From: Streptomyces lycii
GTDB lineage: Bacteria; Actinomycetota; Actinomycetes; Streptomycetales; Streptomycetaceae
Assembly: GCF_009735685.1 (NCBI RefSeq)
Contig: NZ_WHPN01000025.1
Coordinates: 1-32,970, forward strand
DNA: 32,970 nt
Direction: 5' to 3'
Of this stretch, positions 9,276-16,057 are shown in pieces; the first letter of the stretch is position 1; each line of letters opens with the position of its first letter. The notes beneath the pieces are model-generated. The model worked only from the letters and a program-made list of their open reading frames with translations, was not told the DNA's origin and did not search any database. A program made the translations under genes and the position numbers.

Positions 9276-10654
9276 GCGAGAAACACCTTCCCGCGGGGTG
9301 GGGCCGAACCCAGCTGGGCGAACTCGTTGACGTCTTGGACCACTACCGGGTTCCGGTCAGTGCGAGTGAACGCAGCAGTCGCGCCGGAAAGGTTCCGTAC
9401 TACGGGGCCACGGGCCGGGTCGGCTGGATCGATGCCCCCATCTTCGATGAAGACCTCGTGTTGCTCGGCGAGGACGGAGTCAAATTCTTCGACAGATCGA
9501 AGCCGAAGTCCTACGTGATCTCCGGACCGTCCTGGGTGAACAACCACGCCCATGTGCTGCGTCCGGTGAAGCAGGCGGTCGACCTCAAGTACATCAACCA
9601 CTATCTGAATTTTTTCAATTACGAGGGATATGCGAACGGGACCACCAGGTTGAAACTGACCAAGTCGGCGATGGTCACCATTCCTGTTCCGTTGCCTCCT
9701 CTTGGCGAGCAGCTCCGCATCGTCGAGGTACTCGCACTGCACCTTTCCCGGCTCGATGCTGCCCTCCGGAGTGTCGAGGCATCGCGCCGGAGATGCGAAG
9801 CCCTTCGCCGGTCTCTACTGCTGGAGACTGTGCCTGCCCAGACTCCGTCCACCTGGAGAGAAGTATCCGTGCAGGAGGCAGGGAAAGTCGACCTCGGTCG
9901 TCAACGCCACCCCGACTGGCACACCGGTCCAGAGATGAAGCCCTACCTGCGGGTGGCCAACGTATTCGAGGACCGCATCGACACCTCCGACGTCATGGAA
10001 ATGGACTTCTCGGGGATCTTCGACCGGTACCGCCTTCACCCCGGAGACATCCTCCTCAACGAGGGCCAGAGTCCACACCTCGTCGGCAGGCCCGCGATGT
10101 ACCGGGGAGATCCACCCGAGGTGGCCTTCACCAACAGCCTCCTTCGCTTCCGCGGGAATCCGGACGTGCTGCCGGAATGGGCGCTTCTGGTGTTCCGTCG
10201 ACACATGCATGCCCGCCGGTTCATGCGCGAGGTCCGCATCACCACGAACATCGCACACCTTTCGGCTGCACGATTGAAAGCGGTCGAGTTCCCTGTACCC
10301 CCGATCGAAGAGCAGAAGCGCTTGGTTGCTCTCGCGGAGGAGCGATTCCGCGGAATCAACGCGCTCGATGAGGAGCTGGCCAAGGCCCAACGGCGGGCCG
10401 AGAACCTCCGGAAGGCCGTTCTCGCCCGAGCGTTCACCGGAGGACTCGTCCCTCAGGACCCGAACGACGAACCGGCTTCCGAGCTACTGGCCCGCGTCCA
10501 AGCTGAGCGCGCCGCGCAGCCGAAACCCAAGCGCATCCGGCGTACACCGTCCCAGCGCAAGGTCGAGACCACACTCGAACCGGAGCCGAAACGGGCGCCC
10601 ACAGCGACCACCGCCCTCCCCAAGACCGCCATCCAGCAGGAGTTCGAGCTGTGA
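9272..10654 (+). CDS. hsdS: Type I restriction-modification specificity subunit
   Basis: Recognises the bipartite DNA target for both methylation and restriction. Two target-recognition domains alternate with two conserved helical regions: TRD1 about residues 1-145, helix 1 at PVPLPPLGEQLRIVEVLALH (about 142-165), TRD2 about 195-340, helix 2 from FPVPPIEEQKRLVALAEERF (about 342). The C-terminal tail (about 400-460) is Lys/Arg/Pro-rich and probably flexible. The start is TTG at 9272, overlapping the hsdR stop; no closer ATG or GTG fits the usual LPxGWxxxxLGEL beginning. The hsdM start overlaps its stop (GTGA at 10651). Part of TRD1 (about 9595-9665) is clearly AT-richer than its surroundings (run GAATTTTTTCAATTAC), suggesting recombination or import of that TRD. 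Confidence 0.95.
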   Translation: MSEKHLPAGWGRTQLGELVDVLDHYRVPVSASERSSRAGKVPYYGATGRVGWIDAPIFDEDLVLLGEDGVKFFDRSKPKSYVISGPSWVNNHAHVLRPVKQAVDLKYINHYLNFFNYEGYANGTTRLKLTKSAMVTIPVPLPPLGEQLRIVEVLALHLSRLDAALRSVEASRRRCEALRRSLLLETVPAQTPSTWREVSVQEAGKVDLGRQRHPDWHTGPEMKPYLRVANVFEDRIDTSDVMEMDFSGIFDRYRLHPGDILLNEGQSPHLVGRPAMYRGDPPEVAFTNSLLRFRGNPDVLPEWALLVFRRHMHARRFMREVRITTNIAHLSAARLKAVEFPVPPIEEQKRLVALAEERFRGINALDEELAKAQRRAENLRKAVLARAFTGGLVPQDPNDEPASELLARVQAERAAQPKPKRIRRTPSQRKVETTLEPEPKRAPTATTALPKTAIQQEFEL

Positions 10655-12192
10655 GCAGCACGCCGACCGCCGTCCAGGCCGAAGCCCAGACCAACCAACT
10701 GGTCGCCAAGCTCTGGAACTACTGCAATGTTCTCCGGGACAACGGCCTCTCCACCATCGAGTACGTCGAGCAGCTTTCCTATCTGCTCTTCCTCAAGATG
10801 GCCGACGAGATCGCCGAGTCCTCCTTCGACGAGGCCGAAGCCATCGTCCCGCCCGGCTACGACTGGCAGTCGCTGATCTCCAAAAAGGGCGTGGCCCTGG
10901 AGATCCAGTACCGCAACATCCTCGCCGAACTGGCGACCAAGACCGGCACCACCCTCGGCACGATCTTCGCCAAGTCGCAGAACCGCATCACCGAGCCCGC
11001 CCTGCTCGAAAAGCTGGTGATCGACCTCATCGGCGGTGAGGACTGGGTCACCCAGGGCACCGACCTCAAGGGCGACGCCTACGAGGGACTGTTGGCCAAG
11101 GGTGCCGAGGACACCAAGACCGGCGCCGGCCAGTACTTCACCCCGCGCCAGCTCATCGACGCCATGGTCGACTGCATTCGTCCACAGCCTGGGGACACCA
11201 TCACCGACCCCGCCTGCGGAACCGGCGGCTTCCTCATCGCCGCGCACGAGCACATCCGCAAGCACCACATGCAGGACATGTCCCGCGACGAACGCCTCGC
11301 GCTCAGCGACGGCAAGATCTTCGGCAACGAGCTGGTCACCGGCACCGCCCGCCTCGCCGCGATGAACATGCTGCTCCACGGCATCGGCAGCAGCGACAGC
11401 AAGTCGCTCATCTCCGTCGGTGACGCCCTCGCGACCAAGCCCGACCGCCACGCCTCGGTCGTCCTCGCGAATCCGCCCTTCGGCAAGAAGTCCGCGATCA
11501 CCGTCATCGGCATGGACGGCAGGTCCGAGCGGGAGGACATCTCCTACGACCGCCCCGATTTCCGCGCCACCACCACGAACAAGCAGCTCAACTTCGCCCA
11601 GCACATCATGTCCCAGCTGGCGATCGACGGCCGTGCCGCGGTGGTCCTTCCCGACAACGTCCTCTTCGAGGGCGGCGCGGGTGAGAAGATCCGCCGGCGC
11701 CTGCTCCAGGAGTTCAACTTCCACACCATGCTGCGCCTGCCCACCGGCATCTTCTACGCGGGCGGGGTCAAGGCCAACGTCCTCTTCTTCGACAAGAAGA
11801 CGCCCCGTGCCGACGGCAAGCCCAACACCGACCGGCTCTGGGTCTACGACTTCCGCACCGGCAAGCACTTCACGCTGAAGCAGCGCCCTCTCCGCCGTGC
11901 GGACTTGGACGAGTTCGTGGAGGCGTACCACCAGGAGGACCGGCAGGAGACCGAGCGCTTCAAGCCGTTCACGTACGACGAGCTGATCGCCCGCGACAAG
12001 GTCAATCTCGACATCACGTGGATGAAGGACCCGGCCCTCGACGACGCGGACAGCCTGCTGCCGCCCGAGGTGATCGCCCAGGAGATCGTCCAGGATCTGC
12101 AAGCCGCGCTCAACGAGTTCGCGGCGATCGCCGAGGCGCTGGGGGGCGAGATCCCACCAGAGGTGGCGGAGGACGCCCCGGTGGTCGACTGA
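10651..12192 (+). CDS. hsdM: Type I restriction-modification DNA methyltransferase subunit
   Basis: SAM-dependent N6-adenine methyltransferase that with HsdS protects host DNA and, with HsdR, forms the restriction complex. The N-terminal HsdM_N helical domain (about 12-145: NQLVAKLWNYCNVLRDNG, YVEQLSYLLFLKMADE) precedes the methylase fold. GAGQYFTPRQLIDAMV (about 158-173) is a hallmark, motif I is DPACGTGGF (186-194), and motif IV is NPPF (274-277), the catalytic motif for adenine-N6. Length 513 is normal and nothing is broken. Starts with GTG overlapping the hsdS stop. Gene order R-S-M with M last is less common than M-S-R or R-M-S, so modification is expressed from the distal end of the operon. 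Confidence 0.96.
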   Translation: MSSTPTAVQAEAQTNQLVAKLWNYCNVLRDNGLSTIEYVEQLSYLLFLKMADEIAESSFDEAEAIVPPGYDWQSLISKKGVALEIQYRNILAELATKTGTTLGTIFAKSQNRITEPALLEKLVIDLIGGEDWVTQGTDLKGDAYEGLLAKGAEDTKTGAGQYFTPRQLIDAMVDCIRPQPGDTITDPACGTGGFLIAAHEHIRKHHMQDMSRDERLALSDGKIFGNELVTGTARLAAMNMLLHGIGSSDSKSLISVGDALATKPDRHASVVLANPPFGKKSAITVIGMDGRSEREDISYDRPDFRATTTNKQLNFAQHIMSQLAIDGRAAVVLPDNVLFEGGAGEKIRRRLLQEFNFHTMLRLPTGIFYAGGVKANVLFFDKKTPRADGKPNTDRLWVYDFRTGKHFTLKQRPLRRADLDEFVEAYHQEDRQETERFKPFTYDELIARDKVNLDITWMKDPALDDADSLLPPEVIAQEIVQDLQAALNEFAAIAEALGGEIPPEVAEDAPVVD

Positions 12193-12208
12193 CCGGGACC
12201 ACACGCAA

Positions 12209-12238
12209 GCGGCACCCCGCCGATCGGTGGGGTGCCGT
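12209..12238. terminator. Hairpin between convergent hsdM and DUF397 gene
   Basis: CGGCACCCCGCC (12210-12221) pairs with GGTGGGGTGCCG (12226-12237) around a GATC loop, a 12 bp stem with one G-U pair on one strand. It lies 17 bp after the hsdM stop and between convergent genes, so it is likely a bidirectional terminator. T-tracts are poor, as usual in streptomycetes. Confidence 0.65.
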
Positions 12239-12254
12239 GCTGATTTGCTCTCGA

Positions 12255-12479
12255 TCACATGGCTATCTCAGCCCGATCTGCCGCCGCGAAGGCGACGAAG
12301 TCGGCCCATGTCTCCCGGCCGAAGGTGAGCGAGGGCTTAGCCGTGTCCTTGGAGTCCCGCACGTGCACCGCGCACGGGCATGCGGCGACCTCGATGCAGG
12401 CTCCCCCCTGGTCACTGCTGTAACTGCTTTTGAACCAGGCGAGATCAGATGGGCTGTGCATAACTTCCCGGGTACTCAT
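12255..12479 (-). CDS. DUF397 domain protein
   Basis: A 74-residue DUF397 protein: LAWFKSSYSSDQGGACIEVA, then VHVRDSKDT and WADFVAFA are characteristic. Such small proteins are almost always encoded next to an XRE-DUF5753 regulator, as here (ATGA overlap, 12476-12479). In Streptomyces these pairs (WhiJ-like; the SCO4441/SCO4442 pair is one studied case) influence development and antibiotic production, and the small protein is thought to counteract or modulate the DNA-binding partner. No DNA-binding motif of its own is visible. The start ATG is fixed by the overlap. Confidence 0.92.
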   Translation of the reverse strand: MSTREVMHSPSDLAWFKSSYSSDQGGACIEVAACPCAVHVRDSKDTAKPSLTFGRETWADFVAFAAADRAEIAM

Positions 12480-13297
12480 TGCTCTCCTAGCAATCGCTCA
12501 AGCAGGCTCATGGAGTCCTCGGGGGTGAGGGCCTGCGCTCGGATGGTTCCATAGCGCTGGCGGAGTTCACTCACCATCTTCCGGTCAGAGACCAAAAAGC
12601 TACAGTCCCCTTGCCCTTCGGTGTAGGCCAGTTGCTGCTGCTCAGGCGTTTCCAGCAGGTACATCGCCCCCGCCAGGCCTGCGTGGGACTCACGCTCGGT
12701 TGGCATGATCTGGATCGCGACATTTCGCAGCTCGGCGCACTCCACGAGCTTGCTGAGCTGCTGGCGCATGACCGACGCACCACCGATCGGTCGGTGCAAG
12801 GCAACCGCCTCGATCACGAAGCCGAGAGCAGCCGTCGGGGCTCGGTTGAGTAGGGACTGTCTGCTCAGGCGCGATTCGACCCGCCGCTCGATCTCGGCGT
12901 CGTCCAACGGCGGCGAGCTGCTTCGGAAGACAGCTCGCGCATAGTCCTCCGTCTGTAGCAAACCGGGAATCACGTGGTTCTCGTAGATGTCCAGCCACAC
13001 AGCCTGGGCCTCGTAACGTGCATAGTCCTGGAACCAGTCGGGATACTTCTCCCGCACAAGAAAGGGTGCTCCGCCCTTCAACAGGCCACCCGCCCCAAGC
13101 ACATCGTCCATCGCCTCGATGACCGACGGCTGCGGGATTCTCCGCCCCTGCTCCACGGAGCTGATCGTCTCCACCGAGTACCCGAGCTCCTCGGCCAACC
13201 GCTCGCGGCTCATACCGGCCCTCTGCCGCCACAGCCGCATCTGACTGCCGAAGTACCGCAGCGTCCCCGAGGACGCGTTCTTCTCCACCATGTCCAC
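12476..13297 (-). CDS. XRE-family regulator with DUF5753 domain
   Basis: DNA-binding regulator of the actinobacterial XRE-DUF5753 family. The N-terminal helix-turn-helix is LRLWRQRAGMSRERLAEELG followed by YSVETISSVEQGRRIPQ. The C-terminal DUF5753 domain begins about residue 90 (WLDIYENHVIPGLLQTEDYAR ..., NRAPTAALGFVIEAVALHRPIG, and SFLVSD). Start is ambiguous: GGGGAG lies 7 nt before the GTG at 13297 and 13 nt before the ATG at 13291; a GTG at 13327 is also in frame but has no such site. It is cotranscribed with the DUF397 gene. It lies between the restriction operon and the peptide/PAMT operon, so either neighbour could be a target, but autoregulation is the safer guess. Confidence 0.92.
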   Translation of the reverse strand: MDMVEKNASSGTLRYFGSQMRLWRQRAGMSRERLAEELGYSVETISSVEQGRRIPQPSVIEAMDDVLGAGGLLKGGAPFLVREKYPDWFQDYARYEAQAVWLDIYENHVIPGLLQTEDYARAVFRSSSPPLDDAEIERRVESRLSRQSLLNRAPTAALGFVIEAVALHRPIGGASVMRQQLSKLVECAELRNVAIQIMPTERESHAGLAGAMYLLETPEQQQLAYTEGQGDCSFLVSDRKMVSELRQRYGTIRAQALTPEDSMSLLERLLGEQ

Positions 13298-13652
13298 CAC
13301 CCGGCTCCCCGCTCGGCCTCGTTGCACAAGAAGCTAGCGACCCATATCAGATGAATTGAGAAAAGTGCCGAAACTCCCTCGATGGAGCGAATCCGCGAAC
13401 TTCGCACTTCAGAACCGCTACAGGCCTCGTCAATGCCTCGTCCGAGGGAACCAGCTGCACCGGGTGCGAAGACTTCCCACCCATTCGAACGGTCCGCTCC
13501 GGCGCCCCGTACCGGTCACGGCCGCGTACGCATGCCTCAGTACGTCCACAGTCACTGCTCGCACGCCTTCGGTATCCCGATATTCGAGGTGCTGCCGGCG
13601 ATCCCGTCGGCGCGGTCAGCAGGAACCAACGCTTCACGAGTAAGGACGCGAC
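13298..13652. other. Divergent promoter region, XRE gene / peptide operon
   Basis: About 355 bp, AT-richer near 13330-13375, which suits promoters. On the minus strand TAGCTT near 13335 is a possible -10 for the XRE gene. GCGAACTTCGC at 13395-13405 is a small palindrome that might be an operator. AAGGA at 13642-13646 is the ribosome-binding site of the 13-codon ORF that follows. Confidence 0.35.
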
Positions 13653-13694
13653 ATGATCCGAAACCCGTACCCCTCCCACTCGTTCTCGCCATGA
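13653..13694 (+). CDS. 13-codon upstream ORF coupled to the peptide gene
   Basis: ATG at 13653 has a good ribosome-binding site (AAGGA, spacing 6) and reads MIRNPYPSHSFSP, then TGA, which overlaps the ATG of the next ORF (ATGA, 13691-13694). The next ORF lacks its own ribosome-binding site, so translation of this mini-ORF may deliver ribosomes to it. It contains no Asp and so is an unlikely methyltransferase substrate; a coupling or leader role is inferred. It could also be chance in a short sequence. Confidence 0.4.
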   Translation: MIRNPYPSHSFSP

Positions 13695-13801
13695 GCGGCA
13701 ACCCGCAGGACGACAGCGACTCCGGCAACAAGCACGGTGGCGGGGGCTCCGACGAAGGTGGGAACACCAGCGACGGCCAGGGCCCGGCGGACGGGAAGTA
13801 A
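13691..13801 (+). CDS. 36-residue Asp/Gly-rich peptide, candidate RiPP precursor
   Basis: Encodes a 36-residue peptide starting MSGNPQDDSDSG and ending SDGQGPADGK. It has six Asp and one Glu against two Lys, no Cys, and two Asp-Gly pairs (D28-G29 and D34-G35), the dipeptide most prone to aspartimide formation. It ends 7 nt before the methyltransferase start, the spacing of a substrate gene with its enzyme. Absence of Cys and a single Thr argue against a lanthipeptide; no FxLD motif and no graspetide Thr/Glu repeats are seen. Its length, position and DG sites fit a substrate of a stand-alone protein aspartyl methyltransferase, as in the recently described imiditide/pamtide peptides. Function is inferred, and expression is unproven. 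Confidence 0.55.
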   Translation: MSGNPQDDSDSGNKHGGGGSDEGGNTSDGQGPADGK

Positions 13802-13808
13802 GGCGTAC

Positions 13809-14996
13809 GTGACCCAGCAGCACAGCGCAGAGGAGGCCGGCCGTGCGCGGCTGGCCTCCGCGCTCTTGGAGAAGGGGAGCCTCGGCAGCGACTGGCTCCC
13901 CTCGTTCGAGGCGGTCCCCCGCCACCTCTTCGTGCCGGACACCGCCTGGCCCGGCAACGCGGGCGGCAACCGGCAGCAAGACCGCGTGATCCGTACCGAG
14001 GAGCCCGACGCCTGGTGGGCGGCCGTCCACTCCGACGTGCCGATCACCACGCAGTGGGACGACGGCGCGTATACGGGCCCCGGCCGGGGCAAGGTGCCGT
14101 CGTCCTCCAACTCGATGCCGTCCATGGTGTTCTCGATGCTCGGCGCGCTCGGTGTCGAGGACGGGCACCGCGTACTGGAGATCGGCACCGGCACCGGCTG
14201 GAACGCGGCGCTGCTCGCGCACCGGCTCGGCGGCGGGAACGTCGTCACGGTCGAAGTCGATCCCGCCGTCTCCGCCGCCGCGCGGGCCCGCTTGGAGGCC
14301 GCCGCAGCCCGCACCGGGGCGGCGGTGCCGGTCACGGTCGTCGGCGACGGAGCCGACGGGCATCCGCCCCTGGCCCCGTACGACCGGATCATCGCGACCT
14401 GCTCGGTCGGCCGCATCCCGCCGCAGTGGCTCGCGCAGTGCAGGCCGGGCGCGGTCATCGTCGCTCCGTGGGGGCCGGTCTACGGGGGCGAGGGCGTCGT
14501 ACGGCTCACGGTCGGCGAGGACGGTACGGCGGCCGGGCCCTTCATCCGGTCGTCGGCCTTCATGCGGCTGCGCGACCAGCGCACCGATCGGCCGCCGTTC
14601 GGTGCGTACCTGAAGGAGCCGTGGCCGGCGGGCGGGACCAGGAGCACCACGACGCTGTCACCGGACGGCGTCGGGGGCTGGATCGACATGTTCGTGATCG
14701 GTGTGCGCGTCCCACGGATGTTCTGCCGGACGGACAGTCACGGCGACGGCTCGTACACGCTGTGGCTGTACGATACGGACGTGACGAGCTGGGCGACGGC
14801 CGACCACGAGCCCGGCCGTACCGACTACGAGGTGGTGCAGTCCGGACCGCGCGCCCTCTGGGACGAGCTGGAGACGGCCTGGCGCTGGTGGGAAGCGCGG
14901 GGAAAGCCTGGGTTCGAGCGTTTCGAGCTGGCCGTGAGCGCGGAGGGCGAGCAGCGGATCGGGCTCGGCGAGGAGTCCTGGGCCGTCGGGCCCTGA
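13809..14996 (+). CDS. Stand-alone RiPP-type protein-L-(iso)aspartyl O-methyltransferase (copy 1)
   Basis: A 395-residue SAM-dependent methyltransferase of the PIMT/PCMT superfamily, closest in layout to RiPP-associated enzymes (TgmC of graspetide clusters and relatives). The early part has WLPSFEAVPRHLFVPD (about 29-44). SSSNSMPSM (98-106) matches the substrate loop motif of the family, and VLEIGTGTGWNAALL (122-136) is SAM motif I. APYDRIIATCSVGRIPPQWL follows. The C-terminal third (VQSGPRALWDELETAWRWW) is an extension absent from repair-type PIMTs (about 210-230 residues) but found in RiPP enzymes. Known relatives methylate Asp, which then closes to aspartimide or becomes isoAsp. Start GTG, 7 nt after the small peptide's stop; TAAGG precedes it. 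No ATP-grasp, LanM or lasso genes are nearby, so it may act directly on the small peptide. Confidence 0.88.
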   Translation: MTQQHSAEEAGRARLASALLEKGSLGSDWLPSFEAVPRHLFVPDTAWPGNAGGNRQQDRVIRTEEPDAWWAAVHSDVPITTQWDDGAYTGPGRGKVPSSSNSMPSMVFSMLGALGVEDGHRVLEIGTGTGWNAALLAHRLGGGNVVTVEVDPAVSAAARARLEAAAARTGAAVPVTVVGDGADGHPPLAPYDRIIATCSVGRIPPQWLAQCRPGAVIVAPWGPVYGGEGVVRLTVGEDGTAAGPFIRSSAFMRLRDQRTDRPPFGAYLKEPWPAGGTRSTTTLSPDGVGGWIDMFVIGVRVPRMFCRTDSHGDGSYTLWLYDTDVTSWATADHEPGRTDYEVVQSGPRALWDELETAWRWWEARGKPGFERFELAVSAEGEQRIGLGEESWAVGP

Positions 14997-15045
14997 CGCC
15001 CTGCGTCTGGTCGCGGCACCGCTGCCCGCCCCCCGTGTCCTCTGC

Positions 15046-15402
15046 TCAGCGGGCCGTGTCCTTCGGATGCCGCAGAGATGCGTAGAGCACCCAGACGACG
15101 CGCTTGTCCGGGTCCACGGCATAGCGCACCCTGCCGCCACTGGTGACCTCGTACTCCCACTGCTCCAGGTCGACGCCGCTGTGACGGTGGGTGGCGAGGT
15201 CACCGCGCAGCCGGTGCTGACGGCAGTGCTGCGCCCGCGAACACGGCGCGGACCGCAGGGCTTCCAGGCAACGCCGGGTGTTCGGCAGAGCGAGCCGGCA
15301 CAACTCTTCCCAGCCTCTGACGGCATCGGTGGTGCCGAAGCGCACGTCCCACTCGGGATCGGACGGAGGGACCGTGACCCGGTCGCCGCGCTTGGGGCTC
15401 AC
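15046..15402 (-). CDS. RelE/ParE-like toxin
   Basis: A 118-residue basic protein whose C-terminal half resembles the RelE/YoeB-type fold: LEQWEYEVTSGGRVRYAVDP followed by KRVVWVLYASLRHPKDT, i.e. the strand carrying an Arg, the hydrophobic strand, and the terminal HPK. RelE toxins cleave mRNA on the ribosome, while ParE members poison gyrase; the sequence does not let me choose. It is encoded directly after a Phd-like antitoxin, with an ATGA overlap at 15399-15402. Pairing and order (antitoxin first) support a type II toxin-antitoxin module. It is longer than typical RelE (about 85-95 residues), with an N-terminal helical extension (EWDVRFGTTDAVRGWEELCR). Confidence 0.75.
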   Translation of the reverse strand: MSPKRGDRVTVPPSDPEWDVRFGTTDAVRGWEELCRLALPNTRRCLEALRSAPCSRAQHCRQHRLRGDLATHRHSGVDLEQWEYEVTSGGRVRYAVDPDKRVVWVLYASLRHPKDTAR

Positions 15403-15869
15403 TCCACGTCCCCGATCTGGCCGAAGTCACCCTCGGTGGGAGCCTTGGCCCGCCGATATTCCTCCGGGTCGGCCTTGATGCGTGCTGTGGCACGCCAGCC
15501 GGCGATGACCTCTTGGGCGTTGCTGTCGACATCCAGCTCGGCCGCGTCCGAGAGCGCTGCCGTCAGCTCGACGGTGAAGGTCCGTACCTCGTCCTCGGTC
15601 AGGTGACGCACCCAGGGGAAGACGTCCGGCATGGCGAGGAGAACGGCACGGGCACTCGCATCGTGCTTCATCAGCGCGAGGAACATCCGCGAGGCCGTAC
15701 TGAGGTTGTCGTCACGCTCCTCCTCCCGGTCAGCAGCGGTCAGATAGAAATCGGGTGCGTCCCGGTGGGTGACCCTGAGCCGACCGGTACGCGCGGCCTT
15801 CTCGGCCACGGCCCGGGGGTTTCTGGAGAGGTCGGAGAACGTGACGGAGTCAGGGTGGCTGATGCTCAT
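15399..15869 (-). CDS. Phd/YefM-like antitoxin with long C-terminal extension
   Basis: A 156-residue protein. The N-terminal 50 residues match the Phd/YefM antitoxin pattern (VTFSDLSRNPRAVAEKAART, then GRLRVTHRDAPDFYLTAADR). This dimeric domain binds the operator of its own operon. The rest (about 55-156) is an acidic helical region, much longer than the usual toxin-binding tail of 30-40 residues. Toxin-antitoxin pairs are autoregulated, and a perfect 6 bp inverted repeat lies immediately upstream (15883-15898). GGAGG is only 1 nt from the ATG, too close to serve it, whereas TACAGT ends 6 nt before the ATG, suggesting a leaderless transcript. Confidence 0.75.
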   Translation of the reverse strand: MSISHPDSVTFSDLSRNPRAVAEKAARTGRLRVTHRDAPDFYLTAADREEERDDNLSTASRMFLALMKHDASARAVLLAMPDVFPWVRHLTEDEVRTFTVELTAALSDAAELDVDSNAQEVIAGWRATARIKADPEEYRRAKAPTEGDFGQIGDVE

Positions 15870-15875
15870 GCCTCC

Positions 15876-15898
15876 ACTGTACTCAGAATGCGTTCTGA
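15876..15898 (-). promoter_or_regulatory. Antitoxin promoter with overlapping palindromic operator
   Basis: TCAGAATGCGTTCTGA at 15883-15898 is an inverted repeat with perfect 6 bp arms and a 4 bp spacer. On the minus strand it is followed one base later by TACAGT (15881-15876), a -10-like element 6 nt before the antitoxin ATG. This arrangement is what one expects for an autoregulated, leaderless toxin-antitoxin promoter. No good -35 is seen. Confidence 0.5.
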
Positions 15899-16057
15899 TG
15901 TGTGTGCCCGTACATACGAACCCGACGTGTCGACCTGATCATGGCGTCCCCCTGCATCTCTCCTCCCGCACCTTTCGGCGTACCGGCCGCGTGTAACAGT
16001 GCGTCGCGCTAGCGTTACGGGCCACGACGTGAGCGGGCGAAGCATTTCGGGGTGGGG

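Noticed and set aside
10453..12258. 601-codon minus-strand frame opposite hsdS/hsdM
   Set aside because: Antisense shadow of intact HsdS and HsdM; no recognisable domain.
13382..13801. Longer 139-codon version of the peptide gene starting at 13382
   Set aside because: The upstream part has no ribosome-binding site, starts in the promoter region, and reads as random sequence; the peptide proper begins at the ATG at 13691.
13691..14996. FxLD-type lanthipeptide or graspetide cluster
   Set aside because: The precursor has no FxLD motif, no Cys, and no Thr/Glu core repeats, and neither LanM/LanKC nor ATP-grasp genes occur in the window.
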